A DNA stretch of 64,000 nucleotides, from positions 188,633 through 252,632 of the forward strand of contig NZ_LGUR01000002.1 in NCBI RefSeq assembly GCF_001270495.1, given 5' to 3'. Positions 8,344 through 16,968 of the stretch are shown here, piece by piece; the stretch's first letter is position 1, and the number at the start of each line of letters is the position of its first letter. This DNA is from Streptomyces viridochromogenes (GTDB lineage Bacteria; Actinomycetota; Actinomycetes; Streptomycetales; Streptomycetaceae). The translations under genes and the position numbers were made by a program. The notes beneath the pieces are model-generated. The model was not told the origin of the DNA and did no database searches. It was given only the letters and a program-made list of their open reading frames with translations.

Positions 8344-8892
8344 TCAGCGCTTGAGCGTGAAGGTGAAGTCGCCGGTCAGCTTGCCGGTCAGCCGGGCTGC
8401 CGAGACGAGCTTCCCCTCCGTGATCAGTCTCTCGACCTCGGCCCGCGAAAGACCGCACCCTTCAGCGACAAGCCGCACCGGCCGGACAGGGATCCGCGCC
8501 GCGAAGCGGACCGAGACGTCGATCACCTCACAGTCCAGGTGATCCGATCCGCCGGTGTCGAGGCGCCAGGCGTTGTCCCAGTCGAGGGATATGCGATTAC
8601 GCCGCCGCAGGACCGGATCCTGGAGCAACTCGGCTGTCAGGCCGGGGTCGTTGTCATGCAGTCGGTCCAGCAGCTCGGGGCGTACGGAACGCACGTTCAT
8701 CCGCTCCAGGACCGTGAGCTTCGCCGTTTCCCCGCAACCGGTACAGAGCACGAGGAGCCAGGCGTCGATGACCTTGTGGTTGGCGTTGACGCGGAACTTA
8801 CCGCTCGCCCGAAAGCGCCCGGACGCACACGCGTGGCAACGGCGGAGGACGAGTGGCAGGCAGGTGGGCACGACGACCCAGTTGTTGAGCAC
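8344..8892 (-). CDS. DUF1062 domain-containing protein
   Basis: The 182-residue protein carries two Cys pairs, RRCHACASG near residue 18-26 and LCTGCGE near 50-56, as expected for the zinc-ribbon-like N-terminus of DUF1062 proteins, followed by SLDWDNAWRLD and a C-terminal S4-like segment (GLSRAEVERLITEGKL) that could bind RNA. The function of the family is unknown; an RNA- or nucleic-acid-binding role is inference from the ribbon and the S4-like helix pair. The start is GTG at 8892. It is transcribed alone. Confidence 0.75.
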   Translation of the reverse strand: MLNNWVVVPTCLPLVLRRCHACASGRFRASGKFRVNANHKVIDAWLLVLCTGCGETAKLTVLERMNVRSVRPELLDRLHDNDPGLTAELLQDPVLRRRNRISLDWDNAWRLDTGGSDHLDCEVIDVSVRFAARIPVRPVRLVAEGCGLSRAEVERLITEGKLVSAARLTGKLTGDFTFTLKR

Positions 8893-9292
8893 AGAAGTAC
8901 ACCGGTTTCAGTGAGAAGTCCGCAGCAAAAAGCAGCGCGGCGCGCACATGTGATGCGCGGCGCGCGACAGATCAGCGCTCGGGAGGTCTCACAGGGTGTA
9001 CAACGGCACGTCCTTTGCCAGACGACTTGGGCCGGCAGCACGGTAACGGCGTACAGCGGCGCCGCTCCACTGGTTTTCGAGGCGCCCGCCGAGGAGGTCG
9101 TAAAGCGTCTTCCGACGATGCAGGGTCGGGATGCGAAGGCCACAGACGGCCGCGCCGGGCGCCGGAGACGGCCCCGACCACCTCCAGCGGACCCGCGAAC
9201 CCTCCTCGCGCGCCGGTCTCTCACCAATGTCCGCGGCGCACACCGGCAAGGCATCTCGACTCGCCGACCTGAAACTGGCACCGTAAACCGTC
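8893..9292. other. Intergenic region with a possible decayed coding segment
   Basis: The 400-bp divergent region feeds DUF1062 (minus) and the spermidine-synthase-like gene (plus). On the minus strand the segment at about 8989-9150 translates to PTLHRRKTLYDLLGGRLENQ and ends KDVPLYTL, which looks protein-like but matches no family I recognise and has no credible start. I treat it as a possible remnant only. GC composition drops slightly around 8920. Confidence 0.25.
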
Positions 9293-11338
9293 ATGAAGCT
9301 GACCAAAACGGGGCAATCGGAAACCTCAGTGCGCTGGAGGCTCGTGCTGGCCAGCACCACCATGCTCTTCGTCGAGCTGGCGCTGATCAGATGGGCGGGC
9401 GCCAATGTCGTCCACCTCAGCTACTTCTCCAACTTCATCCTGCTGGGATCGTTCCTCGGCATCGGCATCGGGTTCCTGATCCCCGCCGAACGCGGACAGT
9501 GGCTCAAACGCTGGACGCCGATCCCGCTCGCGCTGCTGGTCATCCTCGTGCGCACGTATCCGGTGCAGGTGCGTCAGAGCAGCAGCGAGGTCATCTACTT
9601 CACCGCCGTGAAGACCACCGGCCTGCCCCAGTGGGTGACGCTGCCGGCCATCTTCCTGCTGACCGCGGTGATCATGGCCGGGATCGGCAAGATCACCGCC
9701 GATCTCTTCCGCCAGCTTCCCTCGCTCGACGCCTACCGCTACGACCTGCTCGGCAGCATCACCGGCTCGGTCTCCTTCGCCGTACTGTCCTGGCTCCGCG
9801 CCCCCTCGGTCGCGTGGGGCGTACTCGCCGCCGTGGCCCTGCTGGTCCTCGGCGGGCGCCGCAACACGCTGCTGTACGGCATCCCCCTCACGGCGATGGT
9901 CGCCGCGCTGTTCCTGGAGTCGACCACGGCCGGCGTCTCCTGGTCGCCGTACTACAAGATCGAGCTCAAGGAATCGCCGACCACCACCCGGACGTACCAC
10001 ATCTCCGCCAACGGCGTCCCGCACCAGAGCACCGCGCCCCTGCCGGAGCTGATGCGGGAGAACTCGCCCTATCGGCAGGCGTACGACCAGACGCCCCGCA
10101 ACCCGCACAAGCGCGTCCTGGTCATCGGGGCCGGCAACGGCAACGACGTCGCGGTCGCGCTGGCACACGGAGCGGAGCGTGTGGACGCCGTCGAAATCGA
10201 CCCCCGCCTCCAGGAGATCGGCGCGGACCTGCACCCGGCCAGGCCGTACGACGACCCCAGGGTGCATGTCTACATCGACGACGGACGGGCGTTCCTGGAG
10301 CGGACGAACGCCAAGTACGACCTCATCATCCTGGCGCTGCCGGACTCCCTGACGCTGGTGTCGGGCGCGAGCAACCTACGGCTGGAGAGCTACCTGTTCA
10401 CTCGGCAGGCGTTCGAGGCGGCCCGCGATCACCTGAATCCGGACGGCGCGTTCGCCATGTACAACTACTACCGCAAGAGCTGGCTGGTCGACCGCTTCGC
10501 CGGTGACCTCCACGACCTGTACGGCCACGCGCCCTGTATGACGACGTTCAAGCGGAACGCGGCGGTGCTGGTGGCCGGGATGACCCCCGCCGACCAGGCG
10601 TGCAAGCAGATCTGGGAGCCCAGCGGCCCGGTGCCGGCGGCCGCGACCGACGACCACCCCTTCCCCTACCTGCTGCACCGGAACATCCCCTCGATCTACC
10701 TGGGCGCTCTGGGCGCGATCCTGCTGGTGACGCTGCTGGCGGTGCGCCTGACCGGGGTCCGCATCCGAAGCACGCTCCGCTACACCGACATGTTCCTGCT
10801 GGGCGCGGCCTTCATGCTGCTCGAAACGAAGAACGTGATCGGCTTCGCGCTGTACTTCGGTACGACCTGGCTGGTGAACGCCCTCGTCTTCTTCGGTGTC
10901 CTGCTCTCCGTCCTCGCCGCGGTCGAGGTCCGGCGCAGGTTGCGGCGGGTCAACCAACTGGTGCTGCAGATCATGCTCTTCGGCTCGCTCGCCGTGGCCT
11001 GGCTCGTTCCGGCGCAGGCCGTGCTGTCGCTGCCTCCGGCAGGCCGGCTCGCCGCCGCCATCGCCCTGGCCTTCGCACCGATCTTCTGCGCCAACCTCAT
11101 CTTCTCCGACCGTCTCGCGCTGGCCCCCGACCCGACATCCGCGTTCGGCGCGAACCTGCTGGGCGCGCTGACCGGGGGTGCGCTCGAGTACCTGGCCCTG
11201 ATGACGGGCTATCAGGCGCTGCTGCTGATCGTGGCCTTGCTGTACCTGGGCGCGTGTGTCGCCATGCGCTTCGCCGGACGCGGTCCCGGCGGGCCGGCAA
11301 CGCGGATGCCGGACGAGACGGTGGCCGTCAAGAGCTAG
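9293..11338 (+). CDS. Membrane-bound spermidine synthase-like protein
   Basis: The 681-residue protein has about seven N-terminal transmembrane helices (residues 10-215), a soluble Rossmann methyltransferase-fold domain (about 260-440) and about six C-terminal helices (470-660). The soluble domain holds RVLVIGAGNGNDVAVALAHG, the acidic strand end DAVEIDPRLQEIG and YIDDGRAFLE, matching polyamine aminopropyltransferases; LILALPDS replaces the usual catalytic DxxDP-type loop. The membrane-flanked form is widespread in actinobacteria and its substrate is unverified; spermidine synthesis itself is doubtful because the DS-type catalytic Asp motif is weak. Monocistronic. Confidence 0.75.
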   Translation: MKLTKTGQSETSVRWRLVLASTTMLFVELALIRWAGANVVHLSYFSNFILLGSFLGIGIGFLIPAERGQWLKRWTPIPLALLVILVRTYPVQVRQSSSEVIYFTAVKTTGLPQWVTLPAIFLLTAVIMAGIGKITADLFRQLPSLDAYRYDLLGSITGSVSFAVLSWLRAPSVAWGVLAAVALLVLGGRRNTLLYGIPLTAMVAALFLESTTAGVSWSPYYKIELKESPTTTRTYHISANGVPHQSTAPLPELMRENSPYRQAYDQTPRNPHKRVLVIGAGNGNDVAVALAHGAERVDAVEIDPRLQEIGADLHPARPYDDPRVHVYIDDGRAFLERTNAKYDLIILALPDSLTLVSGASNLRLESYLFTRQAFEAARDHLNPDGAFAMYNYYRKSWLVDRFAGDLHDLYGHAPCMTTFKRNAAVLVAGMTPADQACKQIWEPSGPVPAAATDDHPFPYLLHRNIPSIYLGALGAILLVTLLAVRLTGVRIRSTLRYTDMFLLGAAFMLLETKNVIGFALYFGTTWLVNALVFFGVLLSVLAAVEVRRRLRRVNQLVLQIMLFGSLAVAWLVPAQAVLSLPPAGRLAAAIALAFAPIFCANLIFSDRLALAPDPTSAFGANLLGALTGGALEYLALMTGYQALLLIVALLYLGACVAMRFAGRGPGGPATRMPDETVAVKS

Positions 11339-11444
11339 CTGCAAAACTGCCGGATCGGGCGAGGTCCGCCTCCCCCGCCCCAAGGGCCGACACCTACGGC
11401 ATCGTCGCGCCGGGCACTCGCTCCGCGATTCCGAGACTTGCTCT

Positions 11445-11460
11445 GTTATTACGGAATAAC
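11445..11460. promoter_or_regulatory. Inverted-repeat operator before the ArsR-type gene
   Basis: GTTATT and AATAAC form perfect six-base arms around ACGG, ending 14 bp before the ATG at 11475. An AT-rich palindrome immediately upstream of an ArsR-family gene in GC-rich DNA is a strong candidate for an autoregulatory operator. Confidence 0.65.
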
Positions 11461-11474
11461 GTAGTGTTCGGCGC

Positions 11475-11993
11475 ATGGCTGATGACTCCCTGCTGGAGCG
11501 GGTCGCCGCGCTCGAAGAACGCGTGTCGCGGCTGGAGTCGGGGCCGAACCCGACCCGTAACGACGTGTTCTGGGCACTGGAAGGGCTGCGCCGGCGGCTC
11601 ACGGAGGACGGGCAAGTCCTCTTCACCGGCGCACTCGACCTGCCCACGGGCGAACACTACGAATGGCAGCAAGGCGCGGCGGTGACGGAACTGCTCGATG
11701 CGAACTGGGCGGATCACGCCGCGCCGTACGCGGCCTTGGGGCATCCGGTGCGGCTCACCCTGCTGCGCGCGGTACTGCGCGGAACCCGGTCTTCGACCGA
11801 GTTGCAGGAGACAGCCGGGCTCAACACCACCGGACAGCTCTACCACCACCTCAAACAACTCACCGCCGCCGGCTGGCTCCAGGCCGAGGGGCGCGGGCAC
11901 TACGTGGTGCCCGCGGGGAGGGTGGTGCCGCTGCTCGTGCTGCTGTCCGCCGTGGTGCCGGCACCGAACCCGACGACAAGGAGTGGTACATGA
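11475..11993 (+). CDS. ArsR-like winged-helix transcriptional regulator
   Basis: The 172-residue protein begins with a coiled-coil-like segment (LLERVAALEERVSRLES). The winged helix occupies about residues 90-150: ALGHPVRLTLLRAVLRGTRS, then TELQETAGLNTTGQLYHHLK as recognition region, then wing GHYVVPAGR. No metal-binding CxC is visible, so it is probably a non-metal ArsR-type sensor. Its stop codon overlaps the ATG of the serine hydrolase by four bases (ATGA), so the two are translationally coupled, and a palindrome lies directly upstream. It probably represses its own operon. Confidence 0.8.
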   Translation: MADDSLLERVAALEERVSRLESGPNPTRNDVFWALEGLRRRLTEDGQVLFTGALDLPTGEHYEWQQGAAVTELLDANWADHAAPYAALGHPVRLTLLRAVLRGTRSSTELQETAGLNTTGQLYHHLKQLTAAGWLQAEGRGHYVVPAGRVVPLLVLLSAVVPAPNPTTRSGT

Positions 11994-13078
11994 ACCGACG
12001 GAAGTTCCTGGGTGCGGCTACGGCCGGGGCCGGACTGTCGCTGTTACCCCGGCAGGCCATGGCAGCCGAGGGCGAACTCGCCGCGCTGGTGCGGCGATAC
12101 CTGGACCGTGCGCTGGCCGCCGGCAGCCCGAGTGCGGTGTGCGGGGTCATCCGTGGCGCACACCGATACACAGCGGGCGCGTCCCAGGACGGCCCGGCAC
12201 CGGGCGGCAGGACGGTGTTCCAGCTGGGCTCGATCGGCAAGACCCTCACCGCGACGGCCCTCGCGCGCGCCGTGTGCGCGGGCAGGGTCCGCCTCGACGC
12301 GCCGCTCGTCCTGCCTCCCGGGTTCCCCGTCCCGCGCAAGGGCCCGCGCCGTATTACCCTGGCCGACCTGGCGACCCACACCTCCGGGCTGCCCTCGCTG
12401 CCGCCGAATCTCCTGGCGAACGCGGATCCTTACGACCCGTACGCGCATTACACGCTGGACGACCTGGCCGACGGGCTGGCCGAAACGACCCTGAGCACCG
12501 CGCCGGGCAGCACCTACAGCTACTCCAATCTCGGGTTCGGGCTGCTGGCCCAGGCGCTGGCCTTCGACGAGGTCGAGGCGACGCTGCGGCGCAGCGTGAC
12601 GGCGCCGCTGCGCCTGCGCGACACGACGACCGTCCTGCGGCCGGACATGGCCTCCCGCAAGGCGGTCGGGCATCTCGCCGGAGACCCCGTGCCCGACTGG
12701 CACGATCATGTACTCGCCGGCGCGGGCACCTCCGTCTACAGCACCGCCGACGACATGCTCCGCTTTCTCGGCGCCCAACTGCGCCCGGAGCGCTCGCCGT
12801 TGCGGGACGCGATCGAACTCGCCCAGCGCCCGCACTTCACCGTCGACGAGGACCTGCGAATCGGGCTCGGCTGGCACCTCAGTGCGCTGTCCGGGGGCCG
12901 GCCGATGACCTGGCACAACGGTGGCACCGGTGGATTCAGCACATGTGCGGCGTTCAGCAGGCGGAGCATGACGGCGGTGGTCATGATGGTGAACACCTTC
13001 AGCGAGGAGTCCGACAGTGAAGCCCGCCCGGTCGACGCGCTGACCTTCGCGCTGCTCTCCGAGCTCGATCAAGTCTGA
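11990..13078 (+). CDS. Secreted serine hydrolase, class C beta-lactamase/DD-peptidase family
   Basis: The ATG at 11990 overlaps the stop of the regulator gene and begins MNRRKFLGAATAGAGLSLLP. The Arg-Arg plus hydrophobic core and AMA site suggest a twin-arginine or Sec export signal. The hydrolase has S81-I-G-K84 in QLGSIGKTL, the YSN motif in TYSYSNLGFG near 178, and HNG in TWHNGGTGG near 306, a complete set of active-site motifs. Total length is 362 residues. Family members are DD-carboxypeptidases, esterases or beta-lactamases; resistance is not implied. Coupling to an ArsR regulator suggests inducible expression. Confidence 0.85.
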   Translation: MNRRKFLGAATAGAGLSLLPRQAMAAEGELAALVRRYLDRALAAGSPSAVCGVIRGAHRYTAGASQDGPAPGGRTVFQLGSIGKTLTATALARAVCAGRVRLDAPLVLPPGFPVPRKGPRRITLADLATHTSGLPSLPPNLLANADPYDPYAHYTLDDLADGLAETTLSTAPGSTYSYSNLGFGLLAQALAFDEVEATLRRSVTAPLRLRDTTTVLRPDMASRKAVGHLAGDPVPDWHDHVLAGAGTSVYSTADDMLRFLGAQLRPERSPLRDAIELAQRPHFTVDEDLRIGLGWHLSALSGGRPMTWHNGGTGGFSTCAAFSRRSMTAVVMMVNTFSEESDSEARPVDALTFALLSELDQV

Positions 13079-13122
13079 GTTTCGACCGCGCCGCTTGCTG
13101 GTTCCGGTACCCCCTCACCGGC

Positions 13123-13260
13123 ATGGGAGCCGTCTGCCAGCTCTCCACCGCGAGCACCGAACCCGCACCACTGACGGTGAGCCTGCTGCGAAGGCCGTCC
13201 CTCGGCTGCTCCGAACCGACGAACTTCGTCATCGAGGAAGGCCGCGTGCACGCGGGCTGA
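13123..13260 (+). CDS. Possible small hypothetical protein
   Basis: A 45-residue frame starts MGAVCQLSTASTEPAPLTVS and ends EEGRVHAG. Codon third positions are G/C-rich and the residue mix is protein-like, but there is no clear ribosome-binding site and no family I recognise. The frame is also open upstream into the hydrolase gene, so it may be a gene remnant rather than a real gene. Confidence 0.25.
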   Translation: MGAVCQLSTASTEPAPLTVSLLRRPSLGCSEPTNFVIEEGRVHAG

Positions 13261-13276
13261 GCACTGCGCGATCAGA

Positions 13277-14500
13277 TCAACTCAGGCTCGGCGCCGTCCA
13301 GTCGGCATGCCGCAGGACGGCGCGGACCGTCGCGCGGGAGGGCGCCAGCCGGAGCGCGGTGTTGCGGACGGCGACGGCCAGGGGGTGACTCAGCTGCTGG
13401 CCCATATGCCCGGCCTGCCGGGCGGCGCGTGCGACGGACTGGCTGCGCGGGCGGCGCTCGGCGTCGTAACGGGCCAGCGCTGATTCGACGGTGAGCTCGG
13501 TGGCGAGTGCGGCGGCGAGGGTCGCCGCGTCCTCCAGGGCCTGGCAGGCACCCTGGCCGAGGTTCGGCGTCATGGCATGGGCCGCGTCACCGAGCAGGGC
13601 GATCCGGCCCACGGTGAAGGTGGGCAGGGGTGTGGCCAGCTCGTGGATGTCGTGGTGCAGCACGGCATCGGGGCGGGTCGCTTCCAGCAGGCCGGGGATC
13701 GGATCATGCCAGGCGGCGAAGCGTTGGCGCAGCACGGCGAGGGCGTCCGCGTGCCGCACTCCGGGCGGCGAGTTGAGCACCGCGTGCCACTCGGCACGGT
13801 TGTCGGCGAACGCGATGTGCCCGAACTCCGCTCCCTGCCCCCAGGTCAGGGCGAAGTCGGTGTCCAACGCGACCGGGCGCCCGGTGATGGCGCGCAGGAC
13901 GGTCGACCCGCTGTAGACGGGGCCGGGGTGATCGGGGAACAGCCGCACGCGCAGGCGGCTGCCCACCCCGTCGGCAGCCACGACCAGATCCGCCTCCAGC
14001 GCGCCGTCCTCAAGTGCCAACCGCACGCGGCCGGAGTCGGTACGGTCGGCGGACGCGGCCTCCGCCCCGACGACAAGGCACTCGGCGGGCAGCGCCGCAC
14101 GCAGGAGCCTGTGCAGCTCGGCCCGCGGGATGCCGACGATCGGGGTGCCCAACTCGCGTTCCAGCGCGGCCCCGTCCATCCGGGCCAGCCAACCGCCACC
14201 GGGGGTTCGGGTGCCCCCGGTGTACTGAGGACGGGACGCCGCGCGCACCGCCTCACCGACGCCGAGGGCGTCCAGGGCCCGTATGCCATTGGCGTGCAGG
14301 GAGATGCCCGCGCCCACGTCGGCGAGGACGCGGGCACGTTCGACGACCGTCACTTCCCAGCCGACCAGGCGCAGACCGAGCGCGGCCGCCAGCCCGCCGA
14401 TGCCCCCGCCGACCACGATCGCGCTCCCGCGTCTGCCGCCACTCCCTCCGCTCCGTCCGCTCGCCCCGCTCCCTCCACGCCTGCCACTCCTGCCGCCCAT
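13277..14500 (-). CDS. FAD-dependent monooxygenase (PHBH/class A type)
   Basis: The 407-residue flavoprotein has the dinucleotide fold AIVVGGGIGGLAAALGLRL near residues 27-45, the DG motif VVAADGVGSRLR near 171-182 and the second FAD motif GRIALLGDAAHAMTPNLGQG near 301-320. These three motifs define class A aromatic hydroxylases. An unusual Gly/Ser/Arg-rich head of about 25 residues precedes the fold; a later start is possible. The gene is divergent from a TetR gene, and both share twin palindromes, so TetR probably controls it in response to an aromatic substrate or antibiotic (inference). Confidence 0.85.
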   Translation of the reverse strand: MGGRSGRRGGSGASGRSGGSGGRRGSAIVVGGGIGGLAAALGLRLVGWEVTVVERARVLADVGAGISLHANGIRALDALGVGEAVRAASRPQYTGGTRTPGGGWLARMDGAALERELGTPIVGIPRAELHRLLRAALPAECLVVGAEAASADRTDSGRVRLALEDGALEADLVVAADGVGSRLRVRLFPDHPGPVYSGSTVLRAITGRPVALDTDFALTWGQGAEFGHIAFADNRAEWHAVLNSPPGVRHADALAVLRQRFAAWHDPIPGLLEATRPDAVLHHDIHELATPLPTFTVGRIALLGDAAHAMTPNLGQGACQALEDAATLAAALATELTVESALARYDAERRPRSQSVARAARQAGHMGQQLSHPLAVAVRNTALRLAPSRATVRAVLRHADWTAPSLS

Positions 14501-14531
14501 GCCCGGCCCCCTCGATTCGCCTCACCGATGT

Positions 14532-14547
14532 TTCTACAGATGTAGAA
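14532..14547. promoter_or_regulatory. TetR operator copy 1 (TTCTACA-N2-TGTAGAA)
   Basis: Perfect seven-base arms TTCTACA and TGTAGAA surround GA, 32 bp upstream of the monooxygenase start and 41 bp from the tetR ATG. A second copy lies 33 bp away, i.e. about three helical turns on the same DNA face. Confidence 0.8.
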
Positions 14548-14565
14548 GGAAGAGTACCCAGCGTC

Positions 14566-14579
14566 TCTACAGGTGTAGA
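14566..14579. promoter_or_regulatory. TetR operator copy 2 (TCTACA-N2-TGTAGA)
   Basis: Six-base arms TCTACA and TGTAGA surround GG, ending 8 bp before the tetR ATG at 14588, where a bound repressor would block the start region. It pairs with the upstream copy. Confidence 0.8.
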
Positions 14580-14587
14580 AAGAGGGG

Positions 14588-15151
14588 ATGTCCACCGACC
14601 GACGCACTCTCCTCGCCGACATGGCCATCCACGTGCTCGCCGAGAGCGGGATCCGAGGGCTGACCCACCGCGCGGTGGACAGGGCGGCGAGCCTGCCGCC
14701 CGGCACCACCTCCGCCTACTTCCGCACCCGCCAGGCACTGCTCACGGCGCTGGTCCGGCGCCTGGTCGCACTCGACCAGGCCGAACTCCAGGACATCGGT
14801 GAGCGGACTCCGCTGCCACGGAGCGCCCAGGAACTGGCGGCCGGGATCGTCGCCTTGGCCGAGCTACGGCTCACCGGTGAGGGTCGGCGTCGCTCCCTGG
14901 CTCGTTACGCCTGCGCCATCGAGAGCGTGCACCTTCCGGAACTGCGGGAGATCCTCGTGCCGCGCGAGAACGCCGGCCGCCGAGTCGTATACGACTTCCT
15001 GACGGCGCGGGGCGTAGCGGAAGAAGACGCCGACGCTCGCACCATCACATTGCTGACCTGTGTGGACGGACTGGTCTTCGATCGCCTCGTGGGCGGCGGC
15101 ACCGTCTCGGAGCAGGAGATCCAGGGGCTGGTGGCGGCGGCATTGCGATGA
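14588..15151 (+). CDS. TetR family regulator, likely repressor of the divergent monooxygenase
   Basis: The 187-residue protein begins MSTDRRTLLADMAIHVLAES and has GIRGLTHRAVDRAASLPPGT followed by SAYFRTRQALLTALVRR, a TetR helix-turn-helix at about residues 22-50. The 'H-R-A-V-D-x-x-A' and 'P-x-G-T-t-S-x-Y-F' pattern is that of the TetR group often found beside oxidoreductases. Two near-identical palindromes lie in the 87-bp divergent region. The ligand domain has no recognised motif. Confidence 0.88.
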   Translation: MSTDRRTLLADMAIHVLAESGIRGLTHRAVDRAASLPPGTTSAYFRTRQALLTALVRRLVALDQAELQDIGERTPLPRSAQELAAGIVALAELRLTGEGRRRSLARYACAIESVHLPELREILVPRENAGRRVVYDFLTARGVAEEDADARTITLLTCVDGLVFDRLVGGGTVSEQEIQGLVAAALR

Positions 15152-15249
15152 CGGGCACAGGTACGGGCAGGCCGGCCGTGGACTGTGAACGACACCCCCC
15201 TGCTCCCCGGGTCACACGCCCCTTCCCCCCCCGGACACACACTCCCGTC

Positions 15250-16533
15250 TCAGGTGCGGTACGCCAGTCGGCGCAGGACCGTCTCGACGGGCCCGCGTCG
15301 GCCGGCGCGCTCCAGGGCGTACGCCCCGGCCACCGTCACCAGCCAGACGCCGACCGCGAAGAGCACCATGGTGGCGCTGGTCAGGTGCTCGCCGAGGCCG
15401 AGGCCCCAGGCCGCCAGCAGCGGGGAGAACATCAGCGAGTGGGCCAGGTAGCAGGACAGCGACCGCTTGCCGACCGCCGAAACCGCCACGACGGCCGTGC
15501 CGCCCCACCCGCTCGGCCGGCCGGGGCCGCGGTGGGTCCACCAATGCGCGAACAGCGCGACGGCGGCGACATAGCCGATCCCGGCGGCGTTCCCGGTGAC
15601 ATCCCGCAGGATGGTGAGCGCCCCCTCCTCGCTCTGGGCTTCGTCCGGCACCTTCATCGCGCCGACGTGGGCGAGCGCGGCGGGCAGCCCGCCCAGCCAG
15701 CCCACGGCGATTCCCCCGACCGCGGTGCGGCGCAGCAGCCCCAGATGGAGCCCGGGCTCCTCGAGGACGCGACGGCGTGCCGCCCAGAAGCCGAGCAGGA
15801 AGACGAGGTAGCCGCCGCCGACGAGCGCGAACGGGGCACCGACGAAGGTGACGAACAGACCGGTCGTCAGCCGGGTGCCGAGCGCCGCGAGGAAGTTCTC
15901 CTCCCCCGACGCGTACGCCTCGGAGCCCGGCTCCGCACCCGACTCCCCCAGGGACCCCAACTCGCCCCGCAGCAGGGCCGTGACGACCGGCACCGCCGCG
16001 AACAACACCAGTTGTACGGCCGCGATGCCGATCCACCACTTCAGCGCACGCTCGCCGCGCCTGACGAAGAGCCAGCCCAGTACGAGGCTCAGCACCCCGT
16101 AGTAGCCGACGATGTCACCGGCCATCAGCAGTGTGGCGTGCGACAGACCGATGACGATCAGCCACAGGCTGCGCCGTCGCAGGATCCCCACCGCGGCACG
16201 TTCCGAGGCTCCGGCCTCGACCTGGCGCAGGTAGAGCTGCATCATGCCGTAGCCGAAGAGAAAGGCGAAGAGCGGATACACCCGCAGATCCAACGCGGTG
16301 ATCATGACGAACTGAGCCGCTCGGTCGGCCCATGAACCGTCGACCGGCTGCCACCCCGAAGGGCCGTGCCGAGCCGCCCAGAGGTGGAAGGCCGTGTTGG
16401 ACACCACGATCAGCAGGAGCATCAACCCCCGCGCGAGATCGGGCGTGAGCGCCCGCTCCCCACTCCGCACGGCCCCGCGGGGCAGCCGCACCTTCCCAGC
16501 GCTCTCGGTGTTGTCGGCATCAGTCGTCGTCAC
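15250..16533 (-). CDS. DUF418 domain-containing membrane protein
   Basis: The 427-residue integral membrane protein has about ten helices. It begins with a hydrophilic head and then the segment ALTPDLARGLMLLLIVVSNT, the typical N-terminus of the DUF418/heparan-alpha-glucosaminide acyltransferase-like superfamily; GERALKWWIG and a late ERAGRRGPVETVLRRLAYR C-terminus are characteristic of DUF418. These proteins are suspected membrane acyltransferases or transporters; no substrate is known. Single gene. Confidence 0.8.
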   Translation of the reverse strand: MTTTDADNTESAGKVRLPRGAVRSGERALTPDLARGLMLLLIVVSNTAFHLWAARHGPSGWQPVDGSWADRAAQFVMITALDLRVYPLFAFLFGYGMMQLYLRQVEAGASERAAVGILRRRSLWLIVIGLSHATLLMAGDIVGYYGVLSLVLGWLFVRRGERALKWWIGIAAVQLVLFAAVPVVTALLRGELGSLGESGAEPGSEAYASGEENFLAALGTRLTTGLFVTFVGAPFALVGGGYLVFLLGFWAARRRVLEEPGLHLGLLRRTAVGGIAVGWLGGLPAALAHVGAMKVPDEAQSEEGALTILRDVTGNAAGIGYVAAVALFAHWWTHRGPGRPSGWGGTAVVAVSAVGKRSLSCYLAHSLMFSPLLAAWGLGLGEHLTSATMVLFAVGVWLVTVAGAYALERAGRRGPVETVLRRLAYRT

Positions 16534-16676
16534 ACCGCCACGCTAAGAAGGCGTCCGGTACCAGGACATCCGCCTTCGGTCTCGCCGCGCGTGACCAAAG
16601 TATGGTGCCCGCGCACCAAAGGACCTCCGCGGGCTCGGCTCCGGCCCACGGAACGTTCGTCCAAGAAGCAGCCTCT

Positions 16677-16892
16677 TCAGCGGTTCCACGCCTCCGGGCC
16701 GCCGCCGCGCCACTCGATCAGCCCTGTCTGTCGCACGTACTCGGGATCCGCGTCCTCGATCCCCGCCCGGCGCAGGAACTCGGCGACGTCCAGAAGGCCG
16801 TAGGCCATCCCCAGGAACTGGTCGTCCACCCGCACCCGCCGGCCACCGTCCTCGGCGGGCGGGTACACGACGACGGGCTGCGTACTTGCCAT
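16677..16892 (-). CDS. Small conserved hypothetical protein, divergent from MFS gene
   Basis: From the ATG at 16892 the protein is 71 residues, beginning MASTQPVVVYPPAEDGGRRV and ending GGGPEAWNR. The segment RVRVDDQFLGMAYGLLDVAE looks folded, and third positions are G/C-rich. An upstream in-frame start at 16949 is possible but gives an Arg/Gly head and overlaps promoter sequence. No family is recognised. It shares a 76-bp divergent region with the MFS transporter, in which GTGGGGCGC occurs twice. Confidence 0.6.
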   Translation of the reverse strand: MASTQPVVVYPPAEDGGRRVRVDDQFLGMAYGLLDVAEFLRRAGIEDADPEYVRQTGLIEWRGGGPEAWNR

Positions 16893-16968
16893 GGGACCAG
16901 GGTGCGACGTGGGGCGCTCACCCGCATGTGGGGCGCCCGCCCCCCTCACATTGGGGCATAGAACTCAT

